In this document: positions 41,286 to 49,980 of the stretch, one piece after another
Position numbering within the stretch: position 1 is the first letter of the stretch
Layout: every line of letters starts with the position of its first letter
Assembly (NCBI GenBank): GCA_048594375.1
Contig: JBMDXK010000013.1
Location: forward strand, 1-51,458
Source of the DNA: JBMDXK01 sp048594375
GTDB lineage: Bacteria; Pseudomonadota; Alphaproteobacteria; Rhizobiales; Methylopilaceae
DNA length: 51,458 bases
Direction: 5' to 3'
Translations under genes and position numbers: made by a program
The notes under the pieces: model-generated
The model's input: the letters and a program-made list of their open reading frames with translations, nothing else
Database searches by the model: none
Told to the model about the DNA's origin: nothing

Positions 41286-42299
41286 ATGACACACGAAAAT
41301 ATTTCCCCTGAATCGCTGGATGATGCTGCTATACGCAACGCAGAAAGTACCATTGCGCATATTCGTGCGGCACGCTCGGCATTGGGAGAGATTATTTTTG
41401 GTCAGGACACCGTGGTAGAGCAAGCACTGATTACCTTGCTTTGCGGCGGACATGGCTTGCTGGTTGGCGTTCCGGGGCTGGCAAAAACCCGTCTGGTGGA
41501 AGCGCTGGGTATTGTTCTTGGTCTGGATGGCCGACGTGTGCAGTTCACCCCCGACCTCATGCCATCGGATATTCTGGGGTCAGAAGTGCTGGATGTGGAT
41601 GCGAATGGCAAACGGCATTTTCGTTTTATCAAAGGGCCGGTATTTGCCCAGCTCCTCATGGCCGATGAAATCAACCGCGCCTCGCCGCGTACACAATCGG
41701 CCTTGCTGCAAGCCATGCAGGAACATCATGTGACCGTGGCCGGAGCGCGGCATGATCTGCCCCAGCCATTCCATGTATTGGCAACCCAGAACCCGCTGGA
41801 ACAAGAAGGCACCTATCCGCTGCCGGAAGCCCAGCTTGACCGCTTCTTATTGCAGATTGATGTGGACTACCCTGATCGGGAAACCGAACGCCGGATTGTT
41901 CTGGAAACCACCACAGCAGATGCGCAAAAGCCGAAACAGGCGCTTTCCGCAGAAGCATTACAGGCCGCACAACGGCTGGTGCGTCGTCTGCCCATTGGCG
42001 AAAATATCGTTGAGGCCATTCTTGATCTGGTGCGTTCGGCACGCCCTGAAGAAGCTCCCGCAACAGTGAAAAACTTGATTGCATGGGGCCCAGGGCCACG
42101 CGCAGGTCAGGCGCTGTCTCTGGCCGTCAGAGCGCGCGCCTTGCTGGATGGTCGCTACGCACCATCACTGGATGATGTGATTGCGCTCGCGCAGCCGGTA
42201 CTCAAACACCGCATGGCGCTTCACTTTTCGGCTCGTGCCGAAGGCCATACGGTGGAAAGCGTTATCGCCCTTCTGAGCGAACGTCTCACGCTAGAATGA
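41286..42299 (+). CDS. moxR: MoxR-family AAA+ ATPase
   Basis: MoxR ATPases act as chaperones for metal-centre insertion or complex assembly. The 337-residue protein has Walker A GVPGLAKTRLVEALG, Walker B LLMADEINRASPRTQSALLQ, and sensor 1 in ATQNPLEQEGTYPLPEAQLD. In most Alphaproteobacteria moxR is followed by DUF58 and von Willebrand-type genes. Here it is followed by a repeat copy and an unrelated orphan, so its usual partners are elsewhere or lost. The ATG at 41286 follows a weak GAGAG. Confidence 0.92.
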   Translation: MTHENISPESLDDAAIRNAESTIAHIRAARSALGEIIFGQDTVVEQALITLLCGGHGLLVGVPGLAKTRLVEALGIVLGLDGRRVQFTPDLMPSDILGSEVLDVDANGKRHFRFIKGPVFAQLLMADEINRASPRTQSALLQAMQEHHVTVAGARHDLPQPFHVLATQNPLEQEGTYPLPEAQLDRFLLQIDVDYPDRETERRIVLETTTADAQKPKQALSAEALQAAQRLVRRLPIGENIVEAILDLVRSARPEEAPATVKNLIAWGPGPRAGQALSLAVRARALLDGRYAPSLDDVIALAQPVLKHRMALHFSARAEGHTVESVIALLSERLTLE

Positions 42300-42362
42300 T
42301 TTTTAGCATAAGCCTCTCGCATATTGCGGTAGTGATGTGAAACTCTTTATCTGTGCTAAATT

Positions 42363-42503
42363 ATAGAAAAAGCATGATAAAATAATGATGCTTTTTCTCG
42401 CTATAAGTTTTTGTTTTTTTTCGCATTGTTTTTTTACTGCTCCCATTGTCTTACGGGTAACTGCGCTGGCCGTCGGCTCCAATAAAATAATCATTTTATT
42501 TGG
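42363..42503 (+). repeat. Intergenic structured repeat, copy 3
   Basis: Third copy, longer than the others. The first hairpin is AGAAAAAGCAT (42365-42375) with ATGCTTTTTCT (42388-42398), 11 base pairs. CTATAAGTTTTTGTTTTTTTT follows and may end moxR transcripts as a terminator. The conserved tail AACTGCGCTGGCCGTCGGC leads to CCAATAAAAT (42479-42488) facing ATTTTATT (42493-42500). The gene-free sequence on both sides (42300-42362, 42504-42662) is AT-rich with nothing else recognised. Confidence 0.72.
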
Positions 42504-42662
42504 TAATTTCTTGAGCCTCTAGCAAAAAATATATAATTGACTTTCATTTTAAAGAATGTTTTACAGTGTAATTAACTATAGACTGTATTATTCAGATCTA
42601 TAGTTACATTTTCAAGCACTTACACTCTTTTATTCCAATTGAATATTTTTTAAGGATCGGCA

Positions 42663-43451
42663 ATGAATCTTGCAAAAGGCGCAACGGCTGCTCTTGCTGC
42701 AACTGCACTCATACAACCAACGTCTGCAAACAAAATCCAAACTGATTTTACCGACACTGTTCACAAAATGCAGGCAACTTTACACAACGCGCAGCGTCAT
42801 ATTCCAGCATCCCCGGATCTTGTGACGTTTCCAGTTCCGCAGAAAGATGCGTGGCGCTACGATACTTCAGAATTTTCTTTTAAACCTTCTGCCGCAATCA
42901 ACCAATTGCTTGCGTTTGCTCGCTATGGGGATGATGTTTCAGCAACCCAAAAAAGCGCTCTGCAAATCGTGGGTGAACACGCTATACAAAGTGCAGCATT
43001 GCAGGCATTGGAAAAGCATGTTGAACGAGCATCCATTTTAAGACATCAGGGAGAAACAAAAGCTGAAAAAAATTTTTCTTTGGTTAGTATAGTAGACCAG
43101 ATGATAGACGATACACTGTTTTTAAAAAGTTCTCTAGTTGATGGTGATGTAATAAAATCTGTCATTGACTTAGAAAAAATCTTTCATAACTACAGAATGG
43201 AAAATGATATAAGTAATCAATTGAAAAAGGTGCGTGCCTTAACACATGCTCTTTTCATGAATAATAGGGGCAAGCCGTTACCTCCGAAAGAGCACGCATA
43301 TCTGTCGCGTGAAATCTCAAATATCAAGGAAGATCATCATAACAAAGATTTAAAGGATGGAATCAGTTATGCCGCAGCACAAGTAGTAAGCTTTGCTGGA
43401 AGGAAAGCCATAGGTTTTATTGCGGATAAATTACAAGATCTCAGAGAATAA
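42663..43451 (+). CDS. AT-rich exported orphan, mostly helical
   Basis: A 262-residue protein with a short signal peptide (about residues 1-22, LAKGATAALAATALIQPTSA). The mature part is helical, with no recognised domain (for example QLLAFARYGDDVSATQKSAL and KEHAYLSREISNIKEDHHNK). AAGGATCGGCA before the ATG provides a ribosome site. AT-rich composition and lack of homology group it with the other orphans. It follows repeat copy 3 by 160 bases. It is convergent with yacG. Confidence 0.7.
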   Translation: MNLAKGATAALAATALIQPTSANKIQTDFTDTVHKMQATLHNAQRHIPASPDLVTFPVPQKDAWRYDTSEFSFKPSAAINQLLAFARYGDDVSATQKSALQIVGEHAIQSAALQALEKHVERASILRHQGETKAEKNFSLVSIVDQMIDDTLFLKSSLVDGDVIKSVIDLEKIFHNYRMENDISNQLKKVRALTHALFMNNRGKPLPPKEHAYLSREISNIKEDHHNKDLKDGISYAAAQVVSFAGRKAIGFIADKLQDLRE

Positions 43452-43487
43452 CGCTTGCTATCGTGTGAGGCTCTATGGTGTTCCAGC

Positions 43488-43676
43488 TCAGACTTTTGCG
43501 TCTTCATCATCCAATGCAGAGCCATCTTCTTCAACCACCGGAATGGCATAAGAACCGTTCAGCCAGCGGTGCAGATCCACATCCGCACACCGCTTGCAGC
43601 AAAAGGGATGCCAGTGCTGCTGGCTGGGTTTCTTGCAGATTGGACAGGGGGCAGCGATGAAAGGTTTTTCGGTCAT
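43488..43676 (-). CDS. yacG: DNA gyrase inhibitor YacG (zinc finger)
   Basis: A 62-residue zinc protein. Ligands are CPICKK (two cysteines) and FCCKRCADVDLHRWLNG (two more); the second stretch is the family signature. YacG of E. coli inhibits gyrase by binding GyrB. It is directly downstream of maf on the same strand (five bases). In many Alphaproteobacteria a ribonuclease G gene lies between maf and yacG; here it is absent. Confidence 0.92.
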   Translation of the reverse strand: MTEKPFIAAPCPICKKPSQQHWHPFCCKRCADVDLHRWLNGSYAIPVVEEDGSALDDEDAKV

Positions 43677-43681
43677 AGCGG

Positions 43682-44305
43682 TTAATCCAGAGGACTTTGC
43701 CAGTGTTTATGCACCTGATAACCTGCCCCACCGAGCAGATTGAGCGTTTCATAAAGCGGTAAGCCCACAATAGAAGAGTATGAACCAATAATTTTAATGG
43801 CAAATGCTCCTGCTATGCCTTGTATAGCATAACCTCCGGCTTTACCGCGCCATTCTCCTGAACCCAGATAACCCGCAAGCTCCGCTTCTGAAAAGCGCTT
43901 AAAGCGCACGCGGCTTTCCACTGTGCGGGTATAAAGGCGCTTGTCGGGCGCAATCAGCGCGATGCCCGTATAAACCCGATGCGAACGTCCTGATAACAAC
44001 CGCAAACACGTTTCGGCTTCATCCACTGTCTCGGCTTTTGGCAATGGTCTGCGCCCTTGTGCAACCACTGTATCTGCACTCAAGATAAACGCTGTTCGCA
44101 AAGCTTCATCCTGATCGATAATTTTACGCACAGCCTCCGCCTTCAACGTTGCAAGCCGCAGCGCCAGCGCCGCAGGTTTTTCCGCACGAAGGGGTGTCTC
44201 ATCCACCGAAGAGGGAACCATGGCCGCCACCGGCACACCAATTTGCTCCAGAAGTGCAAGCCTGCGGGGGCTGGCAGAGGCCAGAACAAGGGTTGGGTTT
44301 TCCAT
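43682..44305 (-). CDS. maf: Maf-family nucleotide pyrophosphatase
   Basis: Maf proteins hydrolyse non-canonical or canonical nucleoside triphosphates (dTTP, UTP, or modified nucleotides). The 207-residue protein starts LVLASASPRRLALLEQIGV, the signature of the fold. It has SADTVVAQGRRPLPKAETVDEA with the catalytic aspartate, and GKAGGYAIQGIAGAF. The assignment to YhdE- or YceF-type specificity is not clear. The ATG at 44305 follows an AATGTCCC leader without a strong ribosome site. Confidence 0.93.
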   Translation of the reverse strand: MENPTLVLASASPRRLALLEQIGVPVAAMVPSSVDETPLRAEKPAALALRLATLKAEAVRKIIDQDEALRTAFILSADTVVAQGRRPLPKAETVDEAETCLRLLSGRSHRVYTGIALIAPDKRLYTRTVESRVRFKRFSEAELAGYLGSGEWRGKAGGYAIQGIAGAFAIKIIGSYSSIVGLPLYETLNLLGGAGYQVHKHWQSPLD

Positions 44306-44482
44306 GGGACATTCCTAGCAAACAACAACAAAAGATTCTGGGTTGTTTATAGCCGATTTCCAAAAACTTGACAGACTTTTTGGTTAAAATCTGCAATAAA
44401 ATAAAGATTACCCACGAAGCGATTGCGCTATTTTCAAAGCGCTTCGCTCGTTCGGAATCACCCTGTGCGGAAAACCATGCTT

Positions 44483-45409
44483 TCACGCTTTTTGTGGTTC
44501 TGCCGCTTTGTTCAGATAATCTTCGATCTGGGCGTTAAGCTGGGCGCCCACAATGACAATGACCGCAGAAATCCATAACCAGATCATAAAACCAATAATA
44601 GCACCAAGCGAACCATAGGTAGCACTATAATTGGCAAAGTTGGACAGATAAAACGAATAACCCCACGATGCACCGATCCATGCCAGCGTGGCAATTGTTG
44701 CACCCACCGATAACCATCGCCATTTTGAACGCTCACGATCCGGCCCATAGCGGTAAATACACACAATGCTGCCCCACACAATCAGAACAATCATCATCCA
44801 CCGCAGGACTTGGATAATTCCTTCATGCAGCGACCACTCCGCATAATGCGCATAGTTCAGAACCACCGGCACAACCGCCACCAGCACCATAAACAACAGC
44901 ACAAAACCAATACCCACAAAGGTAAACAGGGCTGAAAGCGCATTGAACACCACAAAAGAGCGGGTTTCTTTCTCGCGGTAAGCAATATTCATGGCCTCAA
45001 ACATGGACTTCATTCCGCCATTTGAGGTCCACAGGGCAAGTGTAAGACCGAAAATAAAACCAATGCTCAAGGTGGAGGTGTTCTGTGTGGCCAGCGCCTG
45101 AAGCTGATCCTGAATAAGCTGCACCCCGCTCTGTGGAAGCAACGCATCAAGCTGGGAAACATAAGCCGGAATAGCTTCGGGGTTTGCAAAAAATCCATAC
45201 AGCGAAACAATCGCCAGCATGGTGGGAAATAACGCCAGCAACACATAAAATGCCACACCCGCAGCAACCAGCATCACGCTATCTTCCACAAAGCGCACCA
45301 GCAGGTTCTGCAAAATACCCCACCACCCCGAAAAGGGAATACGGAACGGATGCCGTATTTTACGGGCGACAAGAGACCCTGATGTATCCGGCATTGCATC
45401 AGCTTTCAT
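44483..45409 (-). CDS. YihY/BrkB-family inner-membrane protein
   Basis: A 308-residue membrane protein with six predicted helices. The family pattern is visible: LVRFVEDSVMLVAAGVAFY, YVLLALFPTMLAIVSLYGF, LWTSNGGMKSMFEAMNIAY, and the last helix MIWLWISAVIVIVGAQLNAQ. The function is debated; it is not a ribonuclease as once suggested. ATG 45409 has AGGATT nine bases upstream and is preferred over TTG 45415 and ATG 45394. The upstream 169 bases to ppa hold both promoters. Confidence 0.9.
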   Translation of the reverse strand: MKADAMPDTSGSLVARKIRHPFRIPFSGWWGILQNLLVRFVEDSVMLVAAGVAFYVLLALFPTMLAIVSLYGFFANPEAIPAYVSQLDALLPQSGVQLIQDQLQALATQNTSTLSIGFIFGLTLALWTSNGGMKSMFEAMNIAYREKETRSFVVFNALSALFTFVGIGFVLLFMVLVAVVPVVLNYAHYAEWSLHEGIIQVLRWMMIVLIVWGSIVCIYRYGPDRERSKWRWLSVGATIATLAWIGASWGYSFYLSNFANYSATYGSLGAIIGFMIWLWISAVIVIVGAQLNAQIEDYLNKAAEPQKA

Positions 45410-45578
45410 TACCAAAAGAATCCTATTTTTAAAAAACCAGCATATTCAAATATGGAAAAAACACCAATGTCCTGTATTCCGTCTGCAAAAATACAAAAAT
45501 CCGCGTGATCTCATAATGAAAATAGTCTATGAGGCAAACAGTTCCGAATTTTCTTTAATTCCATCATGAGGCCGTTCC

Positions 45579-46109
45579 ATGGATATTGACGCAATTGCCA
45601 TTGGTAAAAATCCCCCTGAAGACATTAACGTCATCATTGAAGTACCCATTGGTGGCGAGCCAATAAAATACGAACTCGATAAAGAATCAGGCGCATTGTT
45701 TGTGGATCGCTTTCTCTATACCTCCATGCGGTATCCAGGAAATTACGGCTTTGTGCCACACACCCTCTGCGACGATGGCGACCCCGCTGACGTGCTGGTC
45801 ATCAATACCCGCCCGCTGGTGCCGGGTAGCGTTATCAACTGCCGCCCGATTGGCGTTCTCAAAATGACCGATGAAGCCGGTGGCGATGAAAAAATCATTG
45901 CGGTTCCTTCTTCAAAGCTCACCAAACGCTACGACAACATCAAAGATATCAAGGATGTTCCACAAATTACCCTGGAACAGATTTCCCATTTCTTCGAGCA
46001 TTATAAAGATCTGGAAAGCAACAAATGGGTGAAACTGGCCGGCTGGGGCGATGCAAAAGAAGCGCGGGAGATTATTATCCGCTCCATTGAAGCTGCTGCC
46101 GCCGAATAA
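45579..46109 (+). CDS. ppa: Inorganic pyrophosphatase
   Basis: Family I pyrophosphatase splits pyrophosphate from biosynthetic reactions. The 176-residue length is standard. The signature DDGDPADVLVI holds the metal-binding aspartates; upstream are FVDRFLYTSMRYPGNYGFVP and downstream KLAGWGDAKEA. The following mutM gene begins 14 bases after the stop, so the two may be cotranscribed. Confidence 0.96.
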   Translation: MDIDAIAIGKNPPEDINVIIEVPIGGEPIKYELDKESGALFVDRFLYTSMRYPGNYGFVPHTLCDDGDPADVLVINTRPLVPGSVINCRPIGVLKMTDEAGGDEKIIAVPSSKLTKRYDNIKDIKDVPQITLEQISHFFEHYKDLESNKWVKLAGWGDAKEAREIIIRSIEAAAAE

Positions 46110-46123
46110 CAAGGATACACGCT

Positions 46124-46987
46124 TTGCCGGAACTGCCCGAAGTTGAAACCGTCCGGCAAGGCCTCGCACCCACATGGGTGGGCAACCGTATCACCCATGT
46201 GCATCTGGCGCGTTCCGGCTTGCGCTGGCCGTTTCCTGAACAGTTTGTCACCCGCCTGCAAGGCAGAACGGTAACATTGCTCAATCGCCGCGCCAAATAT
46301 CTGCTTGCGCATCTGGATAGCGATGACGTGCTGCTCATGCATCTGGGCATGTCCGGCGCGTTCCGCGTTGAATCACCCCAGACAGGCACTTCAACACACG
46401 GCAAACCGCTGCCCGTGGTAAAAAATCCGGCACATGACCATGTGATTTTTACCTTCGCCGACCAAAGCCGCACATTTTACAACGATCCACGCCGATTCGG
46501 CTTTATGGATCTGCTGCACGCCGCTACCTTCGAACAGCACGTTTTACTGAGCAATATTGGCATCGAGCCACTGGGCAACGGGCTTAATGGCGCAACCCTC
46601 AAAGCCTTGATGGGAGCAAGCCGTTCGGCATTGAAAATAGCACTGCTGGATCAAAAACGCATTGCCGGTCTTGGCAATATTTATGTGTGCGAAGCCCTGC
46701 ACCGCGCACATATTTCACCGCTGCGCCCTGCTAACAGTCTGCGCGATGATGAGGCGGAAATACTGGCCTCCGCCATTCAGTACGTTCTGCGGGAAGCCAT
46801 TGCTGCGGGGGGATCATCCTTGAAAGACCACACCGCCGCCGATGGCTCGATGGGCTATTTCCAGCACCGCTTTGCCGTTTATGACCGCGCCGCCTCTCCC
46901 TGCCCTACAACAGGATGTTCCGGCCAGATCCAGAGAATCGTACAGGCTGGCCGCTCAACTTTCTGGTGCGAAATTTGCCAGAAGTAA
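46124..46987 (+). CDS. mutM: Formamidopyrimidine-DNA glycosylase
   Basis: MutM removes 8-oxoguanine and opens the backbone by beta-delta elimination; the N-terminal proline is the nucleophile. The 287-residue protein begins (M)PELPEVETVRQGL. It has LDQKRIAGLGNIYVCEAL for DNA binding and the C-terminal zinc finger with CPTTGC and FWCEICQK. The start codon is TTG, preceded by AAGGA; the N-terminal Pro-Glu must follow it directly, so no other start is possible. In many Alphaproteobacteria mutM lies near rpsT and dnaA. rpsT is close here but dnaA is not. Confidence 0.96.
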   Translation: MPELPEVETVRQGLAPTWVGNRITHVHLARSGLRWPFPEQFVTRLQGRTVTLLNRRAKYLLAHLDSDDVLLMHLGMSGAFRVESPQTGTSTHGKPLPVVKNPAHDHVIFTFADQSRTFYNDPRRFGFMDLLHAATFEQHVLLSNIGIEPLGNGLNGATLKALMGASRSALKIALLDQKRIAGLGNIYVCEALHRAHISPLRPANSLRDDEAEILASAIQYVLREAIAAGGSSLKDHTAADGSMGYFQHRFAVYDRAASPCPTTGCSGQIQRIVQAGRSTFWCEICQK

Positions 46988-46991
46988 TGCT

Positions 46992-47483
46992 CTATCTGCG
47001 GCAAAAACTTCCCTGTCCGGCCTGGAGCGAAAAGACCATTTTGTTCAGCACCGGATCAAACAGCTTCTTGGCTTGCGCAGGATAGGTAACCACCAGATGA
47101 TTCCACATGCGGCCATTGCAGCCCAGAACATGCTTGCGATAAAAAATCTTATCTCCGTGAAAACCGGACATCACCACAACATTTCCCTTGTTAAAACGGT
47201 AGGTTACCCGCTCACCGCGATCCGCCGATAACAAGGTTGTCACATCCGTATTGCGCGCAGAGGATGCAAAAATAATGGCATTGCCCTGACCGTTCGGAGA
47301 AGTATATGTGGCGCCCGCACCGTTGTTAACATCTTCCTTGAAGCGCCAGCTTTGCGGCAAGGTCACCTCGGTGCCAAACTGGGCATTGCGGTACGTCTGC
47401 CAAGGGATATTCGGCTCCCTCGCCTGAGCCACGGCTCCCGAAAACACAACACAAAGAAAACCAGCCACAACAGCAATACGCAT
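46992..47483 (-). CDS. Exported hypothetical protein
   Basis: About 163 residues. A signal peptide (MRIAVVAGFLCVVFSGAVAQ) is followed by a compact domain with FGTEVTLPQSWRFKEDVNNG and TYTSPNGQGNAIIFASSA. Two cysteines (GCNG and the C-terminal FCRR) may form a disulfide in the periplasm. I do not recognise the family. The GTG at 47495 is an alternative start. Convergent with mutM, four bases apart; divergent from rpsT. Confidence 0.72.
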   Translation of the reverse strand: MRIAVVAGFLCVVFSGAVAQAREPNIPWQTYRNAQFGTEVTLPQSWRFKEDVNNGAGATYTSPNGQGNAIIFASSARNTDVTTLLSADRGERVTYRFNKGNVVVMSGFHGDKIFYRKHVLGCNGRMWNHLVVTYPAQAKKLFDPVLNKMVFSLQAGQGSFCRR

Positions 47484-47780
47484 CGCAAACGCCACTACAC
47501 TAAAACAGGGTTACAGAACGTCTTTAATGATTCTTGCACTGTTTTGCCAGCTCTTTTGTGCTTTTTGCAAACGGATTACGCTAAAATCCACTCCGGACAA
47601 GACCCCTTTTCATTTCTTTTTTTCATATCACTGCTATTCTGCATGAATAAACGCATAAATCCGTTGACGTGTGCCTCTTGTGAGGGTATGTAACCCTTTA
47701 TGCAGTGCGGCAGGAATGCCCTCTCACATAAATTTTACTATGCCGGTTTTCATTCCGGCTCTGCAACAGGATTTATCTTT

Positions 47781-48059
47781 ATGGCGAATACACCCTCAGC
47801 CAAAAGAGCCGTGCGTGTTATCGAACGCCGGACAGCTGTAAACCGCGCACGCAAAAGCCGTATGCGCACATTCATCCGCAAGGTTGAAGATGCCATCGCT
47901 TCCGGCGATCACAGCGTTGCTCGCGAAGCTTTCCGCGCTGCTGAGCCCGTTATCATGCGTGCCGCTCAAAAAGGCGTTCTTCATAAAAATACTGCATCCC
48001 GCAAGGTTTCACGCCTTTCAAAGCGCGTAAAATCTCTGGACACAGCAGCTGCGGCCTAA
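47781..48059 (+). CDS. rpsT: 30S ribosomal protein S20
   Basis: S20 is a small basic helical protein of the 30S subunit. The 92-residue sequence is typical: ANTPSAKRAVRVIERRTAVN, then SRMRTFIRKVEDA and VLHKNTASRKVSRLSKRV. The start ATG 47781 matches the family; the open frame upstream to 47700 is leader. A terminator follows at 48100-48128. The usual downstream gene dnaA is replaced by repeat copy 4 and an orphan. Confidence 0.97.
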   Translation: MANTPSAKRAVRVIERRTAVNRARKSRMRTFIRKVEDAIASGDHSVAREAFRAAEPVIMRAAQKGVLHKNTASRKVSRLSKRVKSLDTAAAA

Positions 48060-48099
48060 TTTACCGGCAGCTTAGCCAAAGCGTTTTCACTGTTATGAG

Positions 48100-48128
48100 A
48101 CGGCTTTTTCATTGGAAAAGCCGTTTTT
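48100..48128 (+). terminator. Intrinsic terminator of rpsT
   Basis: ACGGCTTTT (48100-48108) pairs with AAAAGCCGT (48116-48124) around a seven-base loop, followed by T residues (to 48128) and a second T run after CG. Confidence 0.9.
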
Positions 48129-48196
48129 CGTTTTTATTGTAAAACTTATCCTCACAAGCTCTTTTAAATTCAGGATGCTTTCAAAATACCGTTCTG

Positions 48197-48308
48197 TGGC
48201 TTGAGACATAGAAAATGATTATATGCCTCAGACTATAAGTTTTTGTTTTATAGCAGTATTTAAGCTGCGTTGCTTACTGCCTCCAATTAAATAATCATTC
48301 TATTGGAA
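48197..48308 (+). repeat. Intergenic structured repeat, copy 4
   Basis: Fourth copy. GGCTTGAGACATA, a loop with GAAAATGATTA, then TATGCCTCAG forms the first imperfect hairpin. CTATAA (48233-48238) with TTATAG (48248-48253) forms the second. The tail AAGCTGCGTTGC leads to CCAAT (48283-48287) facing ATTGG (48302-48306). The middle CTATAAGTTTTTGTTTTATAG is almost identical to copy 1. The remaining gene-free sequence to 48446 is AT-rich with no other feature seen. Confidence 0.72.
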
Positions 48309-48446
48309 ATCGGCTATAGTTGCTTCATATAAAATTCCTGATTGAAACGCTTATGCGTGTAGTCGTTATTGTTTTTCTTCTTGCAAAAACATTAATAATC
48401 GATTAACGCATTATCAGTATTCATATGGTAGTTATGTTGACTTATT

Positions 48447-49490
48447 ATGCCTGCTTTTCCATCGAGTAATCATTCCTCTTCCAACGCTACAGAGACTCCG
48501 ACAGTCCCAGCCTTTGATCCCTTTGATGCCTCTCTGGTTGCATTTCAGAGCTTGCCGCACAACCAATACGGTCATGGCAATGCTGCCTCTTATTACCATG
48601 ACTCTGCTTTCTCCGATGGAGGCAGTAATTCTTTGTCTCCGTTTTCTGTACCAGCACCACTGGCTAATCCGCATGTGAGCGCGTTACCTATCCCTCATTC
48701 AGGCTTGCCTATACAACCCACGTTCGATCCATCACATGGTAATGTGTTTGCACCTTTAGCTTCGGAAACAGCCTTTACTGATACACACACATTTTATTCT
48801 TCGGAAGCGCCCTCATGGCCCTCTTTACAGCCATATCCGAATAACTTCGCAGGGGATGGCCTACTCTTGGGCGGATCTCATTCCTCCAATAACACCTCTT
48901 TTACTGACTTTTTTTATGCCAGCAATGAAGAGTTTGGGAATGCCTCTTTGAATGGCGATCTGCCGCCGACAGAATTCTCGCCAGATCAGCATCTTGCCAG
49001 ATCAGACGTGCAGTCCACTATTCAGAGCCTGGTGAAAAAACCCGATTACTTCATGAATGTTCATGGCTACCAAGCCATTGCAGACGCGGTTTCTGACACG
49101 TTTCATCTCATACCGCGCCTTACAGAACACAGCATCCAAGCCTTCTTTCAGCGAGAGAACGCGAAACTCGTGTCAGACCTTGGAAACCTTAATTTGCTGA
49201 ACGGTCATAATTCTGACTATTCTGGTTTAGAAAATTCAACAGCCTCATCCCAAACAACAACCATGTCCAAACGCACTGCCTCCACTGCCGGGTTAATGGC
49301 AACGGATAAACCCAAAAAACGCATCAGGGGAAAAGTTGATCCTGAAACGGGTGATCTCAGCACCGCTAGTAACGCTATTCCCTACACCACCTATAAGAGC
49401 CGTGAGTTCGTTGATCCCGATACGGGCAAGCCTAGCAAGGCTAAAAATGCTATTCGTCGCTACGTTTATGACTACGCAAAAAAAAGCTAA
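48447..49490 (+). CDS. Orphan Ser/Asn-rich protein with two C-terminal VDPxTG repeats
   Basis: A 347-residue protein without a recognised family. Residues 1-195 are low complexity, rich in Ser, Asn, Pro, Phe and His (SSNHSSSNATETPTVPAFDP). Residues 200-255 may be a helical domain. A basic KPKKRIRGK stretch leads to two tandem 25-residue repeats (297-321 and 322-347) of the pattern VDPxTGxxSxAxNAI, ending Tyr- and Lys-rich. The basic repeats could bind nucleic acid, and KPKKRIRGK looks like a eukaryotic nuclear localisation signal. No signal peptide. It occupies the place where dnaA would be expected downstream of rpsT. Confidence 0.7.
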   Translation: MPAFPSSNHSSSNATETPTVPAFDPFDASLVAFQSLPHNQYGHGNAASYYHDSAFSDGGSNSLSPFSVPAPLANPHVSALPIPHSGLPIQPTFDPSHGNVFAPLASETAFTDTHTFYSSEAPSWPSLQPYPNNFAGDGLLLGGSHSSNNTSFTDFFYASNEEFGNASLNGDLPPTEFSPDQHLARSDVQSTIQSLVKKPDYFMNVHGYQAIADAVSDTFHLIPRLTEHSIQAFFQRENAKLVSDLGNLNLLNGHNSDYSGLENSTASSQTTTMSKRTASTAGLMATDKPKKRIRGKVDPETGDLSTASNAIPYTTYKSREFVDPDTGKPSKAKNAIRRYVYDYAKKS

Positions 49491-49605
49491 ATTAAACACC
49501 CGCACATAAAATTTTTCTTGTACATGAGAAGTGGCTTGAGGAGTCTGAACAGGTGAGATAAGTGGATTTTGTCACGGGTGATGTAATGTTCATTCGCTCT
49601 CCAAA

Positions 49606-49941
49606 TCAATCATTATAGAGGCTGAATGGGCTATAAAAAATAATATGCTTTCTCATTCTCTCTGCGACTTCAATACTGTTTGGAAAATGGTCAACCCAAC
49701 CCTCCCATTCTGACTGGATATAATCATCCCACACGCCCACATTGATTTCTCTGATGTCACACACTAGATTGTGGAATATATAATGATCGGCCTTCAGCTG
49801 ATGAATTGCATTTTCTAAAGCAAGAATATGCGTGTAAGCTGAAACATAACAACTGACAATAGCACCTGTACATTTATTCAGGATAGGACTGTTTTTGCCC
49901 GGCTTAATGTCCGCTATAATTTCAAATAATCGAAGATTCAT
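49606..49941 (-). CDS. AT-rich hypothetical protein, 111 residues
   Basis: An uncharacterised protein without signal peptide or membrane helix. It is predicted helical, with several cysteines and aromatic residues (CTGAIVSCYVSAYTHILALE, GVWDDYIQSEWEGWVDHFP). No family recognised. It lies 39 bases after the stop of the WW/PPR gene on the same strand and could be its operon partner. The 115 bases between the convergent orphan and this gene hold nothing I recognise. Confidence 0.6.
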   Translation of the reverse strand: MNLRLFEIIADIKPGKNSPILNKCTGAIVSCYVSAYTHILALENAIHQLKADHYIFHNLVCDIREINVGVWDDYIQSEWEGWVDHFPNSIEVAERMRKHIIFYSPFSLYND

Positions 49942-49980
49942 AATGGCATAACTATTCCTGTTTCCGTGTTCTTGTACTCT

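Noticed and set aside
44413..44452. CGAAGCG/CGCTTCG inverted repeat downstream of the YihY gene
   Set aside because: Long loop (about 20 bases) and only a broken T-rich stretch follows; terminator function is not supported.
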